DNA of 64,000 nucleotides from Bradyrhizobium diazoefficiens (lineage in GTDB: Bacteria > Pseudomonadota > Alphaproteobacteria > Rhizobiales > Xanthobacteraceae): positions 3,063,501 to 3,127,500 of the forward strand of contig NZ_JAENXS010000001.1 of the NCBI RefSeq assembly GCF_016612535.1. The letters run 5' to 3'. The notes below the pieces were generated by a model, which saw only the letters and a program-made list of their open reading frames with translations, was not told the DNA's origin and searched no databases. The position numbers were made by a program, and so were the translations under genes. Positions 45,203 to 52,572 of this stretch are shown in pieces; position 1 is the first letter of the stretch; every line of letters begins with the position of its first letter.

Positions 45203-48079
45203 CTAGCTCGCCGCTTCCAGCCGCACTTCCGTCAGCAGCCGCATCGCGGCATCGGCGTCCATCGGCTCGCCGAAGGCAAAGCCTTGCGCGTATTCGCAGC
45301 CGAGCTGGTAGAGCTCGACCGCGTCGGAATCGGTCTCCGCGCCTTCCGCCACCACGTCCATGCCGAGATCGTGTGCGAGCGCGATGATCGACTTCAGGAT
45401 CACCGGCCGGGTGCCGCGATTGGTGGTGCGGACGAACGACTGGTCGATCTTGATGGTGTCGAACGGGAAGCGCTGGAGATAGGCGAGCGAGGAATGGCCG
45501 GTGCCGAAATCGTCGAGCGACAGTCCGGTGCCGAGCTCGCGGATCCGCGTCAGCATTTGCGCTGCGTGCTCCGGATTCTCCATCACCAGCGATTCCGTCA
45601 ATTCCAGCTTCAGCGTGCCGCGCGCCACCGAGGAGCGCGACAGCACCGTGCGGATGTCGTGGATCAGGTCGTGGCGCAGCAACTGTCGCGAGGAGACGTT
45701 GACGGATGCGAAGATCGGCTCGCGTGAGCGCATCGCGCGCTGCCAGATCGAGAGCTGCTTGGCGGTCTGGTCGAGCACGAACATGCCGAGGTCGATGATC
45801 AGACCGGTCTCTTCCGCGATGGTGATGAATTCCGACGGCGCCATGCGCCCGAGCTTCGGATGATCCCAGCGCACCAGCGCTTCGAAACCGGCGACCGAGC
45901 GATCCTCCAGCCGCACGATCGGCTGGTAGAGGATGGTGAGCTCCTGGCGCTCGATGGCGCGGCGCAGCTCGCTTTCCAGCGTCAGGCGGTCGGTCTTGCG
46001 CGCGCGCATCGCCGGCTTGTAGACGTCGATGCGGTCGCCGCCGATGCGCTTGGAATGATACATCGCAAGCTCGGCGTCCTTGATGATCTCGTCCGTCAGT
46101 TGGGTCTGCGGATCAGACAGGGCGAGACCGATCGAGGCGGTGAGAAAAATCTCGCGGTCGTTGAAGGCGATCGGCGCGCGGATGGTCTTGCGGATGGTTT
46201 CCGCAAAGGCGGTGATGCGCGCGGGATCCTGCTCCGACAGCAGGATCAGGCCGAACTGGTCGCCGGCGAGCCGCGCCAGCGTGTCCTGCGGCTTCAGGAT
46301 GCGGGTGAGGCGGCGGGCGAGCGTCAGCAGGATGGAATCGCCGACCGCGATGCCGACGGAATCGTTGACCTGCTTGAAGCGGTCGAGGTCGATCACCATC
46401 AGCGTCGGTCGCAGCGTCGGCATGGTCTTGGCGAAATGCGCGACCGCGCCTAGCCGGTCCATGAACAGCTTGCGGTTGGGCAGGCCGGTGAGGTTGTCAT
46501 GCACGGAATCGTGCAGCAGGCGCTCCTCGGCGTTGCGGAGTTCGGTGACGTCGGTGAGCGTGCCGACCACGCGCGAGACCTCGCCGTCGGAGCCGACCAC
46601 CGGCCGCGCCTTCAGCGCGAACCACATGAAATGACCATCCGGGGTACGCAGGCGGAAATCCTGCACCAGCCTGCCGCGGCGCTGGTCGAGCACGCTGTCG
46701 AGAGCTGCGCGGAAGCGGTCCTGGTCGAGCGGATGCAGCACTTCGAGCCAGGAGGCGGCCGGGCCCTCCAGCGCGCCGCGCTTGAGGCCGAGCAGGGCTT
46801 CGGTCTCGGGGCTGGTGAAAACCTTGTCGGCGGAGACGTCCCAGTCCCAGATCAAATCGCCGGAACCGGCCAGCGCCAGGGCGCGCCGCTCAATGTCGGA
46901 GACGACGCCGGTGGTGGCGCCGCCGCCGGCGAAGGCGTGCTGCATGACCGTGAAGCCGATCAGCATCACGATCAGCACAAGGCCGCCGAGCAGCGCAGGG
47001 CCGACGATGTCGTTGGTGACGGAGCCCGCCACCGTCATGCCGGCCGCGACCACCCAGACCACGAGCAGGAACCAGGTCGGGATCAACAGCACCGCGCGGT
47101 CGAAGCCGTGGGTGGAGAGATAAACGATCAGCGCGAAGCCGGCGAAGGCGATCAGCACCAGCGAGATGCGGGCGATGCCGGAGGCCACGGCCGGGTCGAA
47201 CAGAGCGAGCGCCACCAGCGAGCCCAGGAAGGCGAGCCAGCCCACGGTAATATGGGAGTAGCGCACATGCCATCGACTGAGGTTGAGATAGGCGAACAGG
47301 AACACCAGCAGCGTCGCCGCCAGAATCGCTTCGCCCGCCGCGCGCCAGATGCGCTCGGCGTTGTTCGACATGTCGAGCACCTTGCCCCAGAAGCCGAAAT
47401 CGACGCCGATATAGACCAGCACCGCCCAGGCCAGCGCCGCGGCCGCCGGGAACATGATGCTGCCCTTCACCACGAACAGAATGGTAAGAACGAGCGCCAG
47501 AAGCCCGGAGATGCCGATCACGATGCCTTGGTACAGGGTGAAGGAGTTGACCTTGTCCTTGTAGGCGTCCGGTTCCCACAGATAGAGCTGCGGTAACTTA
47601 TCGGTGCGCAGTTCCGCGACGAAGGTGATGACGGCGCCGGGGTCGAGCGTGACGCGGAAGACGTCGGCGGTCGGGCTGTCCTGCCGTTCCGGCCGGTCGC
47701 CGGTCGAGGGCGTGATGGTGGCGATGCGCGATAGCCCGAGGTCGGGCCACAACAGCCCGGAGGAGACGATGCGATAATGCGGGGCGACGATCAGGCGGTC
47801 GAGCTGGTCGTCGGTGTTGTTGGCGAGCGCGAACACCACCCAGTTCTGGCCGCCCTCGCGGGCGCGCACCTCGATGCGGCGGACGATGCCGTCGGTTCCG
47901 GGCGCGGTGGAGACCTGGATGCGGTCGGCGTCGCTGCGCTGATGCTCGAGCACGCCGGTGAGGTCGATTGCGGGCGCGTCACCGCGAACGCTGACAGCGT
48001 CGAGCGCGCGTGCAGGCGACGCGGCGACAAGAATCATGAGGCCCAGCGCAATGGGCGCGAGGCACCTGATCAGACGCAA
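45203..48079 (-). CDS. Membrane GGDEF/EAL protein with 7TM-like sensor and PAS
   Basis: The 958-residue protein has a signal peptide (about 1-26), a periplasmic domain, seven or eight hydrophobic helices (about 180-400) in a 7TMR-DISM-like arrangement, a PAS domain (about 405-525), a GGDEF domain and an EAL domain. The GGDEF site reads AGDQF (RLAGDQFGLIL), so cyclase activity is doubtful. The EAL part has FEALVRW, LELTES, DDFGTGHSSL and VAEGAET with the catalytic residues, so it is likely a c-di-GMP phosphodiesterase regulated by the inactive GGDEF domain. Confidence 0.94.
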   Translation of the reverse strand: MRLIRCLAPIALGLMILVAASPARALDAVSVRGDAPAIDLTGVLEHQRSDADRIQVSTAPGTDGIVRRIEVRAREGGQNWVVFALANNTDDQLDRLIVAPHYRIVSSGLLWPDLGLSRIATITPSTGDRPERQDSPTADVFRVTLDPGAVITFVAELRTDKLPQLYLWEPDAYKDKVNSFTLYQGIVIGISGLLALVLTILFVVKGSIMFPAAAALAWAVLVYIGVDFGFWGKVLDMSNNAERIWRAAGEAILAATLLVFLFAYLNLSRWHVRYSHITVGWLAFLGSLVALALFDPAVASGIARISLVLIAFAGFALIVYLSTHGFDRAVLLIPTWFLLVVWVVAAGMTVAGSVTNDIVGPALLGGLVLIVMLIGFTVMQHAFAGGGATTGVVSDIERRALALAGSGDLIWDWDVSADKVFTSPETEALLGLKRGALEGPAASWLEVLHPLDQDRFRAALDSVLDQRRGRLVQDFRLRTPDGHFMWFALKARPVVGSDGEVSRVVGTLTDVTELRNAEERLLHDSVHDNLTGLPNRKLFMDRLGAVAHFAKTMPTLRPTLMVIDLDRFKQVNDSVGIAVGDSILLTLARRLTRILKPQDTLARLAGDQFGLILLSEQDPARITAFAETIRKTIRAPIAFNDREIFLTASIGLALSDPQTQLTDEIIKDAELAMYHSKRIGGDRIDVYKPAMRARKTDRLTLESELRRAIERQELTILYQPIVRLEDRSVAGFEALVRWDHPKLGRMAPSEFITIAEETGLIIDLGMFVLDQTAKQLSIWQRAMRSREPIFASVNVSSRQLLRHDLIHDIRTVLSRSSVARGTLKLELTESLVMENPEHAAQMLTRIRELGTGLSLDDFGTGHSSLAYLQRFPFDTIKIDQSFVRTTNRGTRPVILKSIIALAHDLGMDVVAEGAETDSDAVELYQLGCEYAQGFAFGEPMDADAAMRLLTEVRLEAAS

Positions 48080-48244
48080 GGTCAGTTCTCCGCGTTCGAC
48101 GCAAACTTGGTGTGCAAGGCTGAACGTAAGGCTGGCACGTAAGGGCGATTTCAGACCGGACGGAATTGGTTCGGCGCGTCGCGATAGATGCCACGAAAGC
48201 GAGGAAAATCAAAGGGTTTCCGCCTTGCCCAGCGGGCCACCGGC

Positions 48245-49243
48245 CTAGACCTCCAACACAATTTTGCCAATATGTGCGGAGGTCTCCATGCGCCGGTGTG
48301 CGTCGGATGCCCTTTCGAGCGGGAAAGCGCTGTCCATCAGCGGTTTGACGCGGCCCTCGCGCAAAAGCGGCATCACTTTGGCTTCGATCGCAGCCACCAT
48401 CGCCGCCTTGTCCGCATTACTACGGGGGCGCAAGGTCGAACCGGTATGCGTCAACCGCTTCACCATCACCTTGGCGATGTTGACGCTGACCTTCGGGCCG
48501 TTGAGGGTTGCGATCTGCACGATACGGCCGTCGACCGCGGCAGCATCATAGTTGCGGTCGACATAGTCGCCGGCGACCATGTCGAGGATCAGATTGACGC
48601 CGACCTTGTTGGTCTCTTCCTTGACCACGGCGACGAAGTCTTCGGTCTTGTAATTGATGGCGCGGTCGGCGCCCAGCTTGAGGCAGGCATCGATCTTGTC
48701 CTGCGAGCCGACGGTGACGAACACTTTTGCGCCGAACGCCTTCGCGAGCTGGATCGCCATCGTGCCGATGCCGGAGGACCCGCCATGGATCAGCAGCGTC
48801 TCGCCGGCCTTCAGCCCGCCACGCTCGAACACATTGTGCCAGACCGTCATCAGGGTTTCCGGCAGTGCGCCGGCTTCCTTGATCGACAGCGCCGGCGGCA
48901 CGCTCATGGCCTGGGCGTCCTGGGCGATGCAATATTGCGCGTAGCCGCCACCGGCGACCAGCGACATCACGATGTCACCGATCTTGTGCTTCTTGGCGTT
49001 GCTGCCGACCGCGACCACTTCGCCTGATATCTCGAGCCCCGGCAGGTCGCTGGCGCCGGGCGGCGGCGGATAGGCGCCGGAGCGCTGCGCCACGTCGGGC
49101 CGGTTGACGCCGGCGGCCTGCACCTTGACCAAAATTTCGTCGGGACCGGGCTGCGGCACGGTGCGCTGTTCCGGCAGCAGGACCTCCGGCCCACCGGGCT
49201 TGGAGATGGCGACCACGGTCATTTGCGCGGGCAGCTTTTCCAT
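48245..49243 (-). CDS. NAD(P)H quinone oxidoreductase, PIG3/MDR family
   Basis: The 332-residue medium-chain dehydrogenase/reductase is of the zinc-free quinone oxidoreductase type. It contains PGPDEILVKVQAAGVNRPDV, GLEISGEVVAVG, the cofactor motif HGGSSGIGTMAIQLAKAFGA (about 148-167) and NYKTEDF. These match the PIG3 group. It would reduce quinones or other carbonyls with NADPH. It is monocistronic and divergent from DUF1192. Confidence 0.93.
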   Translation of the reverse strand: MEKLPAQMTVVAISKPGGPEVLLPEQRTVPQPGPDEILVKVQAAGVNRPDVAQRSGAYPPPPGASDLPGLEISGEVVAVGSNAKKHKIGDIVMSLVAGGGYAQYCIAQDAQAMSVPPALSIKEAGALPETLMTVWHNVFERGGLKAGETLLIHGGSSGIGTMAIQLAKAFGAKVFVTVGSQDKIDACLKLGADRAINYKTEDFVAVVKEETNKVGVNLILDMVAGDYVDRNYDAAAVDGRIVQIATLNGPKVSVNIAKVMVKRLTHTGSTLRPRSNADKAAMVAAIEAKVMPLLREGRVKPLMDSAFPLERASDAHRRMETSAHIGKIVLEV

Positions 49244-49357
49244 GATTTGTCCTTGAAGACGAGGGCAGGATCGAGTGAGCCAGTTGATTAGCCAGAGCGC
49301 CCGGCGCTGGCAACCGCTTCAACTTCGTTTAACCGCCTGGCGGACCTGATCGGAGGA

Positions 49358-49555
49358 ATGACGATGCCGATGGAAGACGACGACCGCCCGCGCAAGAAGA
49401 TCAGCCATGAGATCGGACAGGAGCTCGCACTGTTGTCGGTCGAGGAACTGACCGAGCGGGTCGCATTGCTCAAGACCGAGATCGCAAGGCTGGAAGAAGC
49501 CGCCACCAAGAAGCGCACCTCGCGCGATGCGGCGAACAGTATCTTCAAGACGTAG
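49358..49555 (+). CDS. DUF1192 small protein
   Basis: The 65-residue protein has EDDDRPRKKISHEIGQELAL, LSVEELTERVALLKTEIARL and the end KRTSRDAANSIFKT, the DUF1192 pattern widely conserved in alphaproteobacteria. The central part should form a coiled coil. Function is unknown. It lies upstream of the RcdA-like gene, a conserved neighbourhood in Rhizobiales as far as I recall. A GGAGG site is 5 bases from the start at 49358; ATG 49364 is also possible. Confidence 0.9.
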   Translation: MTMPMEDDDRPRKKISHEIGQELALLSVEELTERVALLKTEIARLEEAATKKRTSRDAANSIFKT

Positions 49556-49572
49556 TCGCTGCACCCTCCGCT

Positions 49573-49695
49573 GTCGTCCCGGCGAAGGCCGGGACCCATA
49601 CCCACAGAAAGTGGTTTGGCGAAGACTCGGGGTTACCGGTTCGGGCGACGTTTCCTCTCTGTGGTTATGGGCCCCGGCCTTCGCCGGGGCGACGG
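49573..49695. repeat. Composite palindromic repeat unit, second copy
   Basis: It starts GTCGTCCCGGCGAAGGCC and ends GGCCTTCGCCGGGGCGAC, with CCCATACCCACAGAAAG and GGCGAAGACTCGG inside. Its outer arms are complementary, so the whole unit can fold into a long hairpin. It is the counterpart of the unit at 33801-33945. Confidence 0.85.
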
Positions 49696-49769
49696 TAGAG
49701 AGGAGCCCGCGATGAGACCACTGAGCCACTGACCGACATGGCTAACGAACCCTCAAAAAATTCGTTCGT

Positions 49770-49906
49770 TTACTCCCGATTAAGCTTTCGGGTTTATGAC
49801 TGGAACTGTCCTCGTTTGGACACCGAGTGGCTCCTGTCCACTCTGTTTGACGCCTCCCTGTTATCAACTTTCAAAGCCGCCGGTCTTCCGGCGGCTCTTT
49901 TTTTTT
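49770..49906 (+). ncRNA. Candidate structured small RNA with intrinsic terminator
   Basis: The region between DUF1192 and the RcdA-like gene has no coding sequence but shows four consecutive hairpins on the plus strand: CCCGA/TCGGG (49775-49792), TGTCC/GGACA (49807-49822), GAGTGG/CCACTC (49825-49843) with loop CTCCTGT, and a terminator stem GCCGCCGG/CCGGCGGC (49876-49895) followed by nine T residues within 49898-49906. A CCTCCC stretch at 49853-49858 and the CTCCT loop are complementary to Shine-Dalgarno sequences, as in several rhizobial trans-acting sRNAs. The 5' end and promoter are not clear. Confidence 0.6.
49875..49906 (+). terminator. Strong rho-independent terminator
   Basis: An 8-bp GC stem with a TCTT loop is followed by a run of T. 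It lies 150 bases before the RcdA-like gene, so it ends a transcript that begins upstream (the candidate sRNA or DUF1192), not one from a downstream gene. Confidence 0.92.
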
Positions 49907-50056
49907 CCTCTCACGTTGGTTGAATTCCGAGGAAAGACCCGCGGAAACCATATCCGCGCTTGTCGCTGGACTCCGCGGTTCGCCCGCGCAATGATTTGTT
50001 TATCATAAGCCGGTGCAAAGCCGGGTGGGTAAACAGTTGCGTAAGGGGCGTTAACC

Positions 50057-50566
50057 ATGGAACGTTTGCAAGCCGACGGCGCTCTCGTTCAACTCAGCGA
50101 GCGGTTCACCAATTCTGCAGCATTCGGTGCCCTGTTCCGCGAGGGCATGGATCTGGTCGAACAGACCGCCGCCTATCTCGACGGCGACGGCCGCAACGAG
50201 GCCAAGGCGCTCGACCGCGCCGTCAGCTTGACTTACGCGACCGAGAGCATGCGCCTCACCACCCGCCTGATGCAGCTCGCCTCGTGGCTCCTGCTGCACC
50301 GCGCGGTGAAGGAAGGCGAGATGACGCTGGTCCAGGCCAACCGCGAGAAGACCAAGGTCAAGCTCTCCGCGGCCGATCCCGGTGCCGCCGACACCATCGA
50401 GAAGTTGCCGACGCAGCTCCAGGACCTGATCCATCGTTCGATGAGCCTGCAGACCCGCGTGCGCCGGCTCGACACCACCATCCACACTCCGCCGGCCGAC
50501 CACATCGCGATCGGCAACCCGCTGGTGCCGCAGCTCAACGCCCTGAAGGCGGCATTCGAGCGGTAA
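50057..50566 (+). CDS. DUF1465 family protein, RcdA-like (regulator of CtrA degradation)
   Basis: The 169-residue helical protein matches DUF1465, whose Caulobacter member RcdA is a ClpXP adaptor-scaffold that helps degrade CtrA at the G1-S transition. Recognisable parts are FREGMDLVEQTAAYLDGDGR, TYATESMRLTTRLMQLASWL and the following coiled region. The first bases of the gene overlap TTAACCAT at 50051-50058, which resembles a CtrA half-site, but its position over the start codon makes a role doubtful. AAGGGG provides the ribosome-binding site. Confidence 0.88.
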   Translation: MERLQADGALVQLSERFTNSAAFGALFREGMDLVEQTAAYLDGDGRNEAKALDRAVSLTYATESMRLTTRLMQLASWLLLHRAVKEGEMTLVQANREKTKVKLSAADPGAADTIEKLPTQLQDLIHRSMSLQTRVRRLDTTIHTPPADHIAIGNPLVPQLNALKAAFER

Positions 50567-50618
50567 GCGCAGGTGCCGTAGCAACCATTAAGTATGGCGT
50601 CCCGATAGCCTTGAGGCT

Positions 50619-50718
50619 GACGCCGCGCGCCGCGGCCGTCAAGGCGTGGCCTGGCGGCAGTTGATGTGAGGTGAGACGCGCGCGACGGCCATCCTTGACG
50701 GCCGCGGTGCGCGGCGTC
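50619..50718. repeat. Long inverted repeat in the 3' flank of the IS110 transposase
   Basis: Two 26-base arms, 50619-50644 and 50693-50718, are inverted copies with a single mismatch (GACGCCGCGCGCCGCGG on the left; CCGCGGTGCGCGGCGTC on the right) and enclose a 48-base loop. Transcribed from the transposase strand this would form a very stable stem. It could be part of the element's recombination end or of an IS-encoded RNA. Confidence 0.8.
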
Positions 50719-50775
50719 GTCTTGACGGCAGGTCGGGACGAAGAAACGGTCGCCTGGTCGAACCAAGAAACGCGA

Positions 50776-51747
50776 TCAGGTGACGGACACACTCACGGTT
50801 TTGGGCGGTTCAGCGACCCACGGTGTTCCGCGGGCGACGACGGCGTTGATGATGACGATCAGCTTTCTGGCACAGGCGACGAGCGCGCGCTTGTGGCCCT
50901 TGCCGGCGGCGATCAGCCGGCTGTACAGGGCCATGAGCTGCGGGTTCCAGCGGAAGGAGGCCGGAAGAGCTGCGGTGTAGAGTGCCTGACGCAAGCGCTG
51001 GCGTCCGCCGTCAATTCGACGGGCGCCGATATGCTTGCCGCTGTCGTCATCGTAAGGCGCAAGTCCGGTGAGGGCTGCGGCTTGCTCGCGGGTGATCCGA
51101 CCGATCTCGGGCATCCTGATCAAGATGGCAACCGCGGTCGGCAAGCCGCTGCCGCCAACGCTGTAGATCAGATCGAGACGTGCGGCGAGATCGCGATGCT
51201 TGCGGATCGCTGCCACCAAGGCCTTGAACTCGGCTCGTCTGTGCTTGGCCAACAGAGCAATCTGCTCCTTCCAGAACTTCTGGATACGCTCGTCACGGCA
51301 GCTCTCCAGCCGATTTTTGAGCTTTGCGATGTCCTCCTTGATCTGGTCGATCATCGTCAGATGCACGGCAAAGGGCTGCAGCCGGGGGTCTGGAGCGGGA
51401 TGGATGTTCTTGACCGCGGCGGTGCAGGCCGCAATCAACGCAGCATCGATCTTGTCGTTCTTGGCCCGTTGCAAATGGAACGTGGCATAGGCACGGACCT
51501 GGATCGGCTGAAATACGATGACGACAAACCGCTTGCGTCGCAGTTCGGCAACCGCCGCCTGCTCATAACCACCGCTCGCCTCGATCCCAACCCTCTTGAC
51601 CTTGTGGCGCTTCAGCCACTCCACCAACTCCTGGTGACCTTCCGCCGTGTTCTTGACCTGCAGCTCCTCCGAACTGCCATCGAGCGCCACGTCGAGCTTG
51701 TCTTTGCTAGTATCGATTCCGGCACAGATCGTGTTACGTTTGGCCAT
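50776..51747 (-). CDS. IS110 family transposase (DEDD recombinase)
   Basis: The 323-residue protein has the N-terminal RuvC-like DEDD domain (GIDTSKDKLDVAL, GIEASGGYEQAA, RAKNDKIDAALIA) and the C-terminal Transposase_20 domain (GSGLPTAVAILIRMPEIG, GLAPYDDDSGKHIGARRIDG, LRQALYTAALPASFRWNP). The gene appears intact. I start at 51747 (MAKRNTICAGIDTSKD) because GAGGAAG is directly upstream; the frame is open to 51795. IS110 recombinases were recently shown to use an element-encoded bridge RNA to choose donor and target DNA. Confidence 0.96.
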   Translation of the reverse strand: MAKRNTICAGIDTSKDKLDVALDGSSEELQVKNTAEGHQELVEWLKRHKVKRVGIEASGGYEQAAVAELRRKRFVVIVFQPIQVRAYATFHLQRAKNDKIDAALIAACTAAVKNIHPAPDPRLQPFAVHLTMIDQIKEDIAKLKNRLESCRDERIQKFWKEQIALLAKHRRAEFKALVAAIRKHRDLAARLDLIYSVGGSGLPTAVAILIRMPEIGRITREQAAALTGLAPYDDDSGKHIGARRIDGGRQRLRQALYTAALPASFRWNPQLMALYSRLIAAGKGHKRALVACARKLIVIINAVVARGTPWVAEPPKTVSVSVT

Positions 51748-51881
51748 CTTCCTCGACCCTCCCTTGTGATGCGAACCTGAAGTTCGTTCAACCATGCGGG
51801 TCCCGATGAAGTGCCGACCGCGATCTTGCTACGAAACGCAGCTCTCAGGGGCTTCGGTGGGCATCGATCCGATCGATCGGC

Positions 51882-51913
51882 GGCCCAGCCCGGGTGGCCA
51901 CCCGGGCTGGGCC
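51882..51913. repeat. Perfect 32-base palindrome
   Basis: GGCCCAGCCCGGGTGG is followed at once by its exact reverse complement. It lies about 130 bases upstream of the IS110 transposase start, directly after another palindrome CCGATCGATCGG at 51869-51880. It may mark the IS end or be a host repeat used as target. Confidence 0.85.
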
Positions 51914-51957
51914 ATTCCTCACGGAACCAGCCCATCATAGCCCGGCCCGCCAATACA

Positions 51958-52048
51958 AGGGTGGGCAAAGGCGCGCAGCGCCGTGCCCACCATCTCTCTT
52001 ACAGGATCACGATAAAAGTTGGTGGGCACGCTACGCTTTGCCCACCCT
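51958..52048. repeat. Dispersed inverted repeat (GGTGGGCA... type)
   Basis: AGGGTGGGCAAAGGCGCG with CGCCGTGCCCACC forms a hairpin at 51958-51991, and GGTGGGCACGC with GCTTTGCCCACCCT forms another at 52021-52048; the two units are also inverted copies of each other. This is a frequent intergenic element in Bradyrhizobium. The 230-base gap between the IS and rpmE holds only this and the rpmE terminator. Confidence 0.8.
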
Positions 52049-52085
52049 ACGAATTCTCGGCCCTTGTCGACGACCCACCCCAAAC

Positions 52086-52118
52086 AAAAACGCCCCCGGT
52101 CCTGCCAGGGGCGTTTTT
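52086..52118 (-). terminator. Terminator of rpmE
   Basis: On the minus strand AAAAACGCCCCTGG pairs with CCGGGGGCGTTTTT around CAGGA, followed by GTTTG. It lies about 25 bases after the rpmE stop codon. The U-run on both sides allows bidirectional use. Confidence 0.92.
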
Positions 52119-52142
52119 CGTGTCCAGCCTTGAGGGGCCCGA

Positions 52143-52370
52143 TCAATCCTTTTTGAGGAAGCCCGAAAACTTCTTCTGGAAGCGCGAGACGCGGCCGCCG
52201 CGATCCATCAGCTGGGCGTTGCCGCCGGTCCAGGCCGGGTGCGACTTCGGGTCGATGTCGAGGTTCAGCGTGTCGCCTTCCTTGCCCCAGGTGGAGCGGG
52301 TCAGGTACTCGGTTCCGTCGGTCATCACGACCTTAATCGTATGATAATCCGGATGAATTTCGGCTTTCAT
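52143..52370 (-). CDS. rpmE: 50S ribosomal protein L31
   Basis: The 75-residue protein is bL31: [47 protein letters not shown] and a basic C terminus. It lacks the four cysteines of the zinc-binding form, so it is the zinc-independent type. It sits on the outer face of the large subunit. A consensus-like promoter is found 63 bases upstream and a strong terminator downstream, so it is monocistronic. Confidence 0.97.
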   Translation of the reverse strand: MKAEIHPDYHTIKVVMTDGTEYLTRSTWGKEGDTLNLDIDPKSHPAWTGGNAQLMDRGGRVSRFQKKFSGFLKKD

Positions 52371-52432
52371 GGCAATTCCTAGGGCGCCCGGCGCCTTGCT
52401 CGAGTGGCTATCGAATGACGGATTTGGCGGGG

Positions 52433-52461
52433 TCTATACCCCACAGGCTCCTTTAAAACAA
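52433..52461 (-). promoter_or_regulatory. Predicted sigma-70-type promoter of rpmE
   Basis: On the minus strand TTGTTT (52456-52461) and TATAGA (52433-52438) are separated by exactly 17 bases. Transcription would start near 52426, giving a leader of about 55 bases before the rpmE ATG. Confidence 0.65.
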
Positions 52462-52572
52462 GCCATTGTGGGCACAGCAGAACCGGGCCGTCCCCTAAGG
52501 GACATCCCGGATTTGCCTCGCTCCCTGCCGGAGCCTATGTGGAGCCAACGTCTCTCTTTTGGTCGGATTCCA

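Larger units (their letters stand above)
50570..51881 (-). mobile_element. IS110-family insertion sequence (boundaries approximate)
   Basis: An intact IS110-type transposase gene is flanked by non-coding stretches of about 200 bases downstream and 130 bases upstream. These elements lack ordinary terminal inverted repeats and make no or very short target duplications, so the ends cannot be placed from one copy. The left limit is somewhere after the RcdA-like stop; the right limit is near the large palindrome at 51882. It interrupts the interval between the RcdA-like gene and rpmE. Confidence 0.8.

Noticed and set aside
50051..50058. CtrA half-site TTAACCAT before the RcdA-like gene
   Set aside because: It overlaps the start codon and has no second half at the right spacing, so it is probably chance.
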